From JAOTYV01 sp041557595 (GTDB lineage Bacteria; Pseudomonadota; Alphaproteobacteria; UBA8366), in NCBI GenBank assembly GCA_041557595.1, contig JBFFGE010000192.1:1-8364 (forward strand): a DNA stretch of 8,364 bases, read 5' to 3'. Positions within the stretch are counted from its first letter, which is position 1, and each line of letters opens with the position of its first letter. Of this stretch, positions 1-6,130 are shown one piece after another. The notes beneath the pieces were generated by a model. That model saw only the letters and a list, made by a program, of their open reading frames with translations, was not told the origin of the DNA and searched no databases. The translations under genes and the position numbers were made by a program.

Positions 1-293
1 CACGCCATCATCCAAAACTTCTCAGGCTCGCATAAAAAACGAAGCTGAAAAGAGATACATAAACAGCTGTATTCACGCCAAAACGCAAACACGCCGCCCA
101 CGCATCCCTTCCTAAGTATCAACAATGTCAAAAAACAGGGGCCGAAATGCCGCCTAAAACAGGCCACACCCGTCCTTACTTCATTTCTGGGGATCGCCCC
201 CCGACCCAAAAGTCAGTCTCGGGTGGGCGGTCACAGCTTGTGAATATAGCGATCCCTCAAGAGGGGTGCAACGACTCAAATGAAGTCGGAGGG
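1..293. other. Intergenic region without a credible gene
   Basis: This stretch lies beyond the operon terminator and is visibly richer in A and T than the coding block. The only long open frame entering it, on the plus strand from 147, runs on antisense to the DUF1489 gene, has no family resemblance and is best treated as chance. Small inverted repeats are visible: a perfect 8-base palindrome ACAGCTGT at 63-70, a 4-bp stem with a 4-base loop at 189-200 (GGGG/CCCC), and a perfect 5-bp stem with a 3-base loop at 231-243 (TCACA/TGTGA). A TTGACA-like hexamer lies on the minus strand at 131-126, but I find no convincing -10 box at the right distance. It may be the upstream region of a gene left of the window, but nothing here proves that. 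Confidence 0.55.
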
Positions 294-324
294 AAAAAAA
301 TGCCGATCCCGGCCTCCCGGGATC
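294..324 (-). terminator. Intrinsic (Rho-independent) terminator of the operon
   Basis: Read on the minus strand, GATCCCGG (324-317), a GAGG loop (316-313) and CCGGGATC (312-305) form a perfect 8-bp, mostly G+C stem. It is followed by GGCA and then seven T residues (300-294). The stem begins inside the TGA stop codon of the DUF1489 gene (325-323), so there is no spacer. There is no T-run on the other side, so it should act only on minus-strand transcription. It fits the end of the seven-gene block. Confidence 0.85.
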
Positions 325-757
325 AAATAAGTCCCAACTCGCGCAGCTCGGCGATCATCTCCGCCGGCATATCCGCCTCGACCTTGCCGCGGGGCCAATC
401 CGGCGGTGCGTCCTTGGCCTCCAGATACCGCCACCCCTGGAAGGCCCGGTGAGGCCAGGGTTCGGTCGCCACCAGCTCCGGATCGAGCACGAACCGGCAG
501 TATTTCCGGCCCTCTTCATCCACCTCCCCCTCGAATCCGAGCAATCGCTGGCGCACGCGAATGCGGCCGCGAATGACCCAGTAAATCGACCCTTCTTCCA
601 GCAATTCGGCGGCCCGCCGCGGCGTATTCCGGGTCCGGTGCGACAGCGTAATCGGGTCCCCGGCCGCCTCCGACCGGCGCCGGCGCAGCGCCTGGACCTC
701 GGCCAGATGGTCGATATCATGAATCCCGACCGATAATTTCATCAGATGGAGCGCCAT
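323..757 (-). CDS. DUF1489 family protein
   Basis: The product is a 144-residue protein of unknown function that resembles the DUF1489 family (about 140 residues, alphaproteobacterial). Recognisable family features are the N-terminal MALHLMKLSVG stretch, a basic segment after residue 24, TRNTPRRAAELLEEGSIYWVI around residues 42-62, the RGRIRVRQRLLG strand (63-74), LDPELVAT (91-98) and the C-terminal RAFQGWRYLEAKDAPPDWP (104-122). It has no signal peptide or membrane segment, so it is probably cytosolic. The frame is open far upstream, but the ATG at 757 is chosen because the family begins there and because it has an AGGCGG ribosome site 7 bases ahead. The gene starts 11 bases after the biotin carboxylase stop and is the last gene of the operon. 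The family is recognised from memory; its role in leucine catabolism, if any, is unknown. Confidence 0.88.
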   Translation of the reverse strand: MALHLMKLSVGIHDIDHLAEVQALRRRRSEAAGDPITLSHRTRNTPRRAAELLEEGSIYWVIRGRIRVRQRLLGFEGEVDEEGRKYCRFVLDPELVATEPWPHRAFQGWRYLEAKDAPPDWPRGKVEADMPAEMIAELRELGLI

Positions 758-764
758 GGCCGAC

Positions 765-770
765 CCGCCT
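765..770 (-). promoter_or_regulatory. Ribosome binding site of the DUF1489 gene
   Basis: AGGCGG on the minus strand differs from AGGAGG at one base, lies 7 bases before the ATG at 757 and overlaps the TAG stop codon (771-769) of the preceding biotin carboxylase gene. This supports the 144-codon start over the much longer open frame and suggests coupled translation. Confidence 0.6.
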
Positions 771-2781
771 ACTCGGTCTCGAAGGCGATCAATTCCGCGC
801 CCTCGAGTACCTGTTCGCCCGCGGCATAGTGGATGGCGGCCACCACCCCATCCCCCGGCGCGATCACGACATGCTCCATTTTCATCGCTTCCAGCACCAT
901 CAGCGCCTGGCCATGCGCGACCTTCTGCCCCAATTCCACATGTACCTTGACCACCGTCGAGGGCAACGGCGCCGTCAGCTTCCCGCCGCCCGCTTCCGCC
1001 GCCGCATCGCTGGCATCCGAAGCGCCGAGAACGAGCCGGCGAACGAGCCCGCCGATAATGACGTGCCGGTCCTGCGCCAGCCGGACGACCCGACCCGCGA
1101 TGCGACGCCCGCGAATCTCGGCACTGACAACGCCGTCCTGGACGGTGACGCCCGTCGCCCGCACGCCCACGCCAAGCCAATCGACCTGGTATGCCGTCCC
1201 TTCGACCGTTGCCCGCACCAGAATTTCCTCGTCCTGATCGGTAAATCGGAGGCCGCAGGAACTGTGCCCGAACAGGCGCCATCCATCGCGGCGTCGCCAG
1301 GGTGAGTACGGATCGTCCCGGGCGGCACCGGAGGTCTGGACGTCCGCCGAAAGCTGGTCGAGCTCCGCGATCGCCGCAAGAACCAGCGACTCGACCACCG
1401 GGGCCTTGGCCTCGGTCGCCAATTCGTCGCGATGCTCGTCGAGGAAGGTGGTATCGAACGCGCCGGAGGCATAATCGAAATGCACCATTATGGCGGCGAG
1501 CAGATCCCGATTGGTGGTGACCCCGACCACTTCGATCCGGTCGAGCGCCCGGCGCAACCGGCGCAGCGCATCCTCGCGCTGCTGCCCCCAGGCGATGACT
1601 TTGGCGATCATCGGGTCGTAATAAGGCGAGACCGCATCCCCTTCACGAACTCCGGAATAGATCCGCAGGGAGGCCGTCTCCTCCGGCAACCGAAAATGGG
1701 ACAATGTTCCCACCGACGGCAGATAATCCTGTCGCGGGTCTTCCGCATAGATCCGGGCTTCGATTGCATGTCCGCGAGGCTTGACCGCCGATTGATCGAG
1801 CGGAAGGCGCCCGCCGGCCGCGATTCGGAATTGCCATTCCACCAGATCGATCCCGGAGACCATCTCGGTCACCGGATGCTCGACCTGAAGGCGGGTATTC
1901 ATCTCGAGGAAGTAGAAATTGCCGATATCTTCGGCGCGGCCAACGTCCATGATGAATTCGACCGTTCCCGCGCCGACATAATCCGCCGCCTGCGCCGCCT
2001 GGACCGCAGCCTCGGTCATCGCCTCGCGCACCTTCGGGCTCAATCCCGGCGCCGGCGATTCCTCCAGAATTTTCTGATGGCGGCGCTGAACCGAACAGTC
2101 ACGCTCGAACAGGTGGATCATCTGCCCGGCCGAATCGCCGAAGACCTGCACCTCGATATGCCGCGACTGACCGATGTAATATTCCAGCAGGACCTGATCG
2201 TCGCCGAAGGCCGCCAGCGCCTCGCGCCGGGCGCCGGCCAGAGCGTCTTCGAATTCGCCCGCCTCCCGCACCAGACGCATGCCGCGTCCGCCGCCGCCGG
2301 CGGACGCCTTGATGAGCAGCGGAAAACCGATCAATTCCGCCGCCTCGCGCAATTCCTTTTCCGACGGGTCGGCGGCATGAAAGCCCGGCACCACCGGCAC
2401 CCCGGCCTTTTCCACCAAACGTTTCGCTTCGAGCTTCGATCCCATGAGCCGGATCGTTTCCGGCGACGGGCCGATAAATGTGATATCCGACCGGGCGCAC
2501 GCCTCGGCGAATTCCGCATTTTCCGACAGGAACCCGTAGCCCGGATGGACCGCCAGCGCACCGGTCCTCCACGCGGCGTCGATGATCGCGTCGATTGCCA
2601 GATAACTTTCGCTGGCCGGCGCGGCACCGATACAGATCGCCTCATCCGCCATCGCGACATGGGGCGCGCCGGAATCCGCCTCGGAATAGACCGCCACCGT
2701 GGCAATACCGAGCCGTTTTGCCGTGCGCATGACGCGACACGCGATCTCGCCTCGATTGGCGATCAGAATTTTATCGAACAT
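769..2781 (-). CDS. mccA: Methylcrotonyl-CoA carboxylase, biotin-carrying alpha subunit
   Basis: This is the biotin carboxylase plus biotin-carrier subunit (670 aa, normal for MccA/LiuD). It carboxylates its own biotin using ATP and bicarbonate, and the beta subunit then transfers the carboxyl to 3-methylcrotonyl-CoA in the cytosol. The biotin carboxylase N domain starts at residue 2 (FDKILIANRGEIA). The ATP-grasp glycine loop AGGGGRGM is at 161-168, and ERDCSVQRRHQKILEE at 226-241. The metal/catalytic residues Glu275, Glu293, Asn295, Arg297, Gln299 and Glu301 lie in the conserved EMNTRLQVEHPVTE region. A connecting BT-like domain follows (about 460-590). The C-terminal biotinyl domain carries EAMKMEH, so Lys634 is the predicted biotinylation site. 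All key residues are intact. The ATG at 2781 lies 6 bases after the channel gene's stop and has a poor ribosome site, so it may depend on coupling. Propionyl- or geranyl-CoA carboxylase are alternatives on this subunit alone; the beta subunit and LiuC in the operon favour methylcrotonyl-CoA. Confidence 0.92.
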   Translation of the reverse strand: MFDKILIANRGEIACRVMRTAKRLGIATVAVYSEADSGAPHVAMADEAICIGAAPASESYLAIDAIIDAAWRTGALAVHPGYGFLSENAEFAEACARSDITFIGPSPETIRLMGSKLEAKRLVEKAGVPVVPGFHAADPSEKELREAAELIGFPLLIKASAGGGGRGMRLVREAGEFEDALAGARREALAAFGDDQVLLEYYIGQSRHIEVQVFGDSAGQMIHLFERDCSVQRRHQKILEESPAPGLSPKVREAMTEAAVQAAQAADYVGAGTVEFIMDVGRAEDIGNFYFLEMNTRLQVEHPVTEMVSGIDLVEWQFRIAAGGRLPLDQSAVKPRGHAIEARIYAEDPRQDYLPSVGTLSHFRLPEETASLRIYSGVREGDAVSPYYDPMIAKVIAWGQQREDALRRLRRALDRIEVVGVTTNRDLLAAIMVHFDYASGAFDTTFLDEHRDELATEAKAPVVESLVLAAIAELDQLSADVQTSGAARDDPYSPWRRRDGWRLFGHSSCGLRFTDQDEEILVRATVEGTAYQVDWLGVGVRATGVTVQDGVVSAEIRGRRIAGRVVRLAQDRHVIIGGLVRRLVLGASDASDAAAEAGGGKLTAPLPSTVVKVHVELGQKVAHGQALMVLEAMKMEHVVIAPGDGVVAAIHYAAGEQVLEGAELIAFETE

Positions 2782-2787
2782 GGCCGG

Positions 2788-3705
2788 TCACGACGTGCCC
2801 CCCATGGTGCGCCGCCGGGTATAGGAGATAATCTCCGAAAACCCAAATAGCAGAAGGAGCACGCCGCAGACGATTTGCATCGCCACGATAACGCGGATCG
2901 AGTCGCCACGCGGAATGACGTCGCCATATCCCACCGTGCTCAAGGTAATGATCGAAAAATACAACGCGTCGGAAAAATCGATGCGCGTCGCCACCCCGCT
3001 GATCAAGAAAAGCGGCGCCTCGGCGAACCGGTCGAGAATGCGATAGATGCACCCGAAGACGATGACGAGCAGCGAATAAAAGGTGCAGAACGCGAAGGCC
3101 GGCACCACGAGCCGAGAAGCGCTTTGAAAGAATTCCTCGAACAGCAACCCGGCGTCGAGCAGGAACGTTGCGATATCGCGGCTCGCGAACAGGACGATCA
3201 GGCCGATCAAGCCCATCGATACGAGGAACGCCGTATCGATGGATTTCGGACTGGTGAGATGGCCCGGGACGAGGAATGTCAGCGCACCGATGCTGAACAC
3301 GGGCACAAGCCAAAGAAAGGTACGGCCAATACGCCGCTCGTCCCGCAACCTGTTGGACGCAACGATCGATTCGACACTGGGCCGCCGCCACAAGACGCCG
3401 CCCAGAAAGGCCAAAACCGGAAAGGTAAAACCGAACTGAATTGCCAGCGGCGAGACCGACCGGAAATTCGTCAAGATGAAGAACGTGAAGATGCAGGCAT
3501 AGACGCCGAGGAAGTTGGCCAGCGAAATCGCGAAAAAATTGTTGCCGGGGAAAAACAGACAGAAAGAGCCAACCGCCGCCGAAACGACGACAAGCATGAC
3601 AATAAGCGAGACCGTCCCGATCTCCGACACCGCCAGGGAAATGAGGCCCAGCAAACAGACGGTAAAGACAAACCCTGTAAGTCTCGGGCGGTGTTTCACC
3701 CTCAC
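2788..3705 (-). CDS. K+ channel-like membrane protein with TVGYG pore
   Basis: The 305-residue polytopic inner-membrane protein is probably a potassium channel. Hydrophobic segments are visible at about residues 9-27, 29-52, 57-80, 85-106, 130-148, 158-175, 200-221 and 270-293. The last two flank a re-entrant pore helix (about 246-256) and the selectivity filter TVGYGD (257-262), the K+ channel signature. This gives a classic two-helix pore module at the C terminus behind six hydrophobic segments. I see no run of regularly spaced arginines typical of a voltage-sensing S4, and the tail after the last helix is only about a dozen residues, so there is no cytoplasmic RCK or cyclic-nucleotide domain. 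The GTG start at 3705 overlaps the preceding crotonase TGA by 4 bases (GTGA) and follows a strong GGAGGAGGAG site; GTG 3699 is an alternative. The frame extends further upstream without hydrophobicity. Why it sits inside a catabolic operon is unknown. A non-K+ substrate cannot be excluded. Confidence 0.85.
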   Translation of the reverse strand: MRVKHRPRLTGFVFTVCLLGLISLAVSEIGTVSLIVMLVVVSAAVGSFCLFFPGNNFFAISLANFLGVYACIFTFFILTNFRSVSPLAIQFGFTFPVLAFLGGVLWRRPSVESIVASNRLRDERRIGRTFLWLVPVFSIGALTFLVPGHLTSPKSIDTAFLVSMGLIGLIVLFASRDIATFLLDAGLLFEEFFQSASRLVVPAFAFCTFYSLLVIVFGCIYRILDRFAEAPLFLISGVATRIDFSDALYFSIITLSTVGYGDVIPRGDSIRVIVAMQIVCGVLLLLFGFSEIISYTRRRTMGGTS

Positions 3706-4499
3706 CCGGTCTCCTCCTCCGCCCATGACGCCGGGCGTTTCTCGACGAAGGCGCGGGTCCCCTCGATCGCCTGCGGGCTCGCGCGGCCGCGAACGAACAC
3801 GTCCAATGCTCGGTCGACCATTGCCGCATCGATCGGCGGGCGGCCCATTTCTCCGATGCACGTCTTGCTTTCCGCAAGCCCGCCGGGCGAATTCATAAGC
3901 AGGCGGTCGACCACCGCAGCGACCTCATCGTCCAACGCGCCGTCCGGCGCCACCAAATCGACCAGCCCGATCCGCTGCGCTTCCGCCGCGCTCATCATTT
4001 CCGCGGTCAGGCACCAGCGCCGGCATTGCCGTTGCCCGATGCGGCCGAGCAGGTAGGGCACCATGATCGACGGGGTCAGCCCGAACCGCGACTCGGTAAT
4101 CGCCATCCGGGCGGAGTCCGCCGCGACCACGATATCGCAGGCCGCCGCCAGCGAGACGCCGCCCCCATAGGCGCCGCCCTGAACCTTCGCCACCACCGGT
4201 TTCGGCGCGCCGCGGACCGCGGCGGGCATATCCGAAAAAGCACGCCCATCGGTGAGGTTGTCCTCGAACGGCAAGGCCGCCGCCCATTGCAAATAGCGAA
4301 TATCGGCGCCGGCGCAAAAGACCTTGCCGGCCCCCTGCAGCACGACGACACGCACCGCGGAATCCCGGGAGGCCGCGCCCATGGCTGCGTTGAAAGCCGC
4401 CACCTGTTCCGCATCCAGGGCGTTCAGCCGGTCGGGCCGGTCGAAGGTGATTGTCGCCACGCCGCGCGCATCCACCGTCATCGTGACATTTTCAGCCAT
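3702..4499 (-). CDS. Crotonase (enoyl-CoA hydratase/isomerase) family protein, third of the tandem
   Basis: This 265-residue protein is full length for the crotonase superfamily (about 260). Visible features are GVATITFDRPDRLNALD (13-29), the first oxyanion-hole segment FCAGADI (61-67), GGAYGGGVSLAAACDIVVAA (108-127) with the second oxyanion-hole glycine, AITESRFGLTPS (133-144) and the C-terminal FVEKRP (251-256). Against classical enoyl-CoA hydratase, the second catalytic Glu is kept (Glu136) while the first is replaced by Ser116. That pattern is seen in hydratases of branched glutaconyl-CoA esters and in other non-standard crotonases. The substrate is unknown: a branched or unsaturated acyl-CoA near the leucine pathway is an inference. 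The ATG at 4499 (MAENV) is chosen because it lies 2 bases after the preceding stop and matches the family start; an in-frame ATG at 4526 would add nine residues and overlap the neighbour. Its stop overlaps the channel start. Confidence 0.87.
   Translation of the reverse strand: MAENVTMTVDARGVATITFDRPDRLNALDAEQVAAFNAAMGAASRDSAVRVVVLQGAGKVFCAGADIRYLQWAAALPFEDNLTDGRAFSDMPAAVRGAPKPVVAKVQGGAYGGGVSLAAACDIVVAADSARMAITESRFGLTPSIMVPYLLGRIGQRQCRRWCLTAEMMSAAEAQRIGLVDLVAPDGALDDEVAAVVDRLLMNSPGGLAESKTCIGEMGRPPIDAAMVDRALDVFVRGRASPQAIEGTRAFVEKRPASWAEEETG
3711..3720 (-). promoter_or_regulatory. Strong ribosome binding site that sets the channel start
   Basis: The minus strand reads GGAGGAGGAG inside the last Glu codons of the upstream crotonase gene. 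Its AGGAGG core is 7 bases from the GTG at 3705, the optimal distance, and 13 bases from the next GTG at 3699. This is the best argument for starting the channel at 3705 rather than at the ATG at 3726 or at the first start of the open frame. Confidence 0.7.
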
Positions 4500-4501
4500 C
4501 C

Positions 4502-5302
4502 CTAAGCCCCCGTCCCCGGATACCATACCGGATTGCGCTTTTCGATGAAGCTGCGGAGACCTTCATCCGCTTCTTCCGTCTGGCGTTTCGCCGCGTGCTG
4601 TTGCGCCAATTGCTCGGCCAGCGGATCGGACACGCCCAAGCCGGCGATATCCGTAATCAACCGCTTGTTTTCCCGGAGCGCGGCAGGGCCGCACTGCAGG
4701 ATCGCATCGATGATCGGCGCCGCCGCCTGGTCCAGCCCACCCTCGGGGCAGACCGCATGCACCAGTCCGATTTCATGGGCGCGTTTTGCGCCGAAGCGTT
4801 CGCAGGTCAACGCATAACGCCGCGCGTTCTGCTCGCCGATCCGGGCGTTCAGCTGCGGAAAGATCGGACCCGCCATCACCCCCCAGCGTGCTTCGGTGAT
4901 CGAGAAAATCGCTTCCTCCGCCGCGATGACGATATCGCAGGCAGCAACGATTCCGGTGCCGCCGCCGAAACATCCGCCATGCACCAGCGCCATGGTCGGT
5001 TTGGGAAATTCGTTCAATCCGCGTACCGCGTCCGTCGTATGACGCGATACCTCTACATTGTGCTTCGGCGACTGGGTCGAGACTTCCTGAAGCCATTTGA
5101 GATCCGCGCCCGCCTGGAAATGCCGCCCGTTGCCCCGCAGCACGACCAGCCGGACCGCATCATCCGCGGCCAACGTTCCGGCCGTCGCGATCAGGCTGTC
5201 GATGACATCCGCGTTATAGGCATTGTTCACCTCCGGGCGGTTCAAGGTGACCGTCGCAACGCCGCGCGAATCGGTTGCGCACAAAACGACCGGTTCGCTC
5301 AT
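4502..5302 (-). CDS. Crotonase (enoyl-CoA hydratase/isomerase) family protein, second of the tandem
   Basis: This is a 266-residue crotonase fold protein. It shows GVATVTLNRPEVNNAYN (14-30), the oxyanion segment FQAGADLKW (62-70), GGCFGGGTGIVAACDIVIAA (109-128), SITEARWGVMAGP (134-146) and the terminal FIEKRNPVWYP (252-262). Gly117 stands where classical hydratases have their first catalytic Glu; Glu137 corresponds to the second and is present. This matches the LiuC-like neighbour at 5299-6105, of which it is probably a diverged paralogue, but the loop after Glu137 (RWGVMAGPIFPQL) differs from the RLGLVAAVISPYL of LiuC, so the substrate probably differs. A hydratase for a related branched glutaconyl-CoA, such as isohexenylglutaconyl-CoA of terpenoid catabolism, is possible but unproven. 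The ATG at 5302 overlaps the preceding TGA (ATGA), with AAGAAGGA 8 bases ahead. The open frame continues upstream without family similarity. Confidence 0.87.
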   Translation of the reverse strand: MSEPVVLCATDSRGVATVTLNRPEVNNAYNADVIDSLIATAGTLAADDAVRLVVLRGNGRHFQAGADLKWLQEVSTQSPKHNVEVSRHTTDAVRGLNEFPKPTMALVHGGCFGGGTGIVAACDIVIAAEEAIFSITEARWGVMAGPIFPQLNARIGEQNARRYALTCERFGAKRAHEIGLVHAVCPEGGLDQAAAPIIDAILQCGPAALRENKRLITDIAGLGVSDPLAEQLAQQHAAKRQTEEADEGLRSFIEKRNPVWYPGTGA

Positions 5303-6105
5303 CGGCCGGATCCTTCTTGCTGTATGGCCCAGGCCGGTTTCCGTTTTTCGAAAAACGCGGCGATACCCTCCTGTGCCTCCGCCGTCGCCCGGATACCGGC
5401 GATCCGGTCCGCGGTGTCGTTGCGCGTCGCCTCGCTGACCGGACCGGCGCATTCGCGGATCAGCGTTTTGTACGCGCGCAGCGCCGGCGGGGAATTCTTC
5501 AACATTTCGCGCAGGATTCCATCAACGGTACCATCGAGCGCGTCCGCCCGCACCGCCTCATGCAGCAGCCCGATCCGTTTCGCTTCCGCCGCGTCGAAGC
5601 ACTCGGCCGTCTGGAAATACCGGCGCGCCGCGCCCGGGCCAATCGCCGCGACCAGGTAGGGGCTGATCACCGCCGCAACCAGACCCAACCGCGCCTCGGT
5701 GACGGCGAACATCGCGTCCTCCGCCGCGACCGCGATATCGCAGCAGGCGACCAATCCGAGCCCGCCGGCAAAGGCCGAGCCTTGCACCTTCGCAATGGTG
5801 GGCATCGGCAAGGTATTCAGGGCGTTGAACATGCCCGCTGTGACTTTCGCATCGGCCACATTCTCTTCGTGCGAGAACCCGGCGGCGCGGCGCATCCAGT
5901 TCAAATCAGCGCCGGCGGAAAAGCTTTTGCCGCGCCCGGTCAGGATCAGCGCCTTGAGATCGTCCCGCGCCGCGAAATCGTCGAAAATCGCGCGCAGTCC
6001 TGCAATTAGGTCGCCGCTGAGGGCGTTATGTACATCGGGTCTGTTCAACGTCACCGTGGCAATTCCCCGGGCGTCGACATCCGTCAAAATCATCGCTTCC
6101 GGCAT
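5299..6105 (-). CDS. liuC: 3-Methylglutaconyl-CoA hydratase, LiuC type
   Basis: The 268-residue crotonase converts 3-methylglutaconyl-CoA, the product of the carboxylase encoded in the same operon, to HMG-CoA. The segments GIATVTLNRPDVHNALS (14-30), GRGKSFSAGADLNWMRR (57-73), AFAGGLGLVACCDIAVAAEDAMF (111-133), VTEARLGLVAAVISPYL (135-151) and FFEKRKPAW (251-259) are those of bacterial LiuC proteins. As in those, only the second acid/base Glu (Glu137) is kept and the first position is Gly117. The ATG at 6105 has a good AAGGGGAG site (6118-6111) 5 bases ahead and lies 25 bases after the carboxyltransferase stop. Its stop overlaps the next crotonase start. Of the three tandem crotonases this is the closest to the LiuC pattern and is next to the carboxyltransferase gene, as is common. 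Function is assigned by motif and context. Confidence 0.87.
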   Translation of the reverse strand: MPEAMILTDVDARGIATVTLNRPDVHNALSGDLIAGLRAIFDDFAARDDLKALILTGRGKSFSAGADLNWMRRAAGFSHEENVADAKVTAGMFNALNTLPMPTIAKVQGSAFAGGLGLVACCDIAVAAEDAMFAVTEARLGLVAAVISPYLVAAIGPGAARRYFQTAECFDAAEAKRIGLLHEAVRADALDGTVDGILREMLKNSPPALRAYKTLIRECAGPVSEATRNDTADRIAGIRATAEAQEGIAAFFEKRKPAWAIQQEGSGR

Positions 6106-6130
6106 TTCCGCTCCCCTTACCTATCGTTCG

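Noticed and set aside
100..131. Possible minus-strand promoter based on a TTGACA hexamer at 131-126
   Set aside because: The sequence 16-18 bases downstream (around GGGATG) does not resemble a -10 box, and no gene start is visible within the window to its left.
758..1282. Upstream extension of the DUF1489 reading frame to 319 codons
   Set aside because: The extension lies within the biotin carboxylase gene in another frame and is Gly/Arg-rich low-complexity sequence. The family start and a ribosome site support the ATG at 757.
1432..2850. Long plus-strand open frame (472 codons) opposite the biotin carboxylase gene
   Set aside because: It is exactly antisense to a fully conserved enzyme, has low-complexity Arg/His-rich composition and matches no family. 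GC-rich genes commonly leave such antisense frames open.
3706..3861. N-terminal extension of the channel to the ATG at 3861
   Set aside because: The extra residues are Arg/Gly/Pro-rich, non-hydrophobic and lie out of frame over the crotonase C terminus. The GTG at 3705 has the strong ribosome site.
2875..4056. Plus-strand open frame (393 codons) opposite the channel and third crotonase
   Set aside because: The product is highly charged and rich in Asp, Arg, Lys and Gln, the mirror of a hydrophobic membrane protein. It has no ribosome site or recognisable domain, so it is an antisense shadow.
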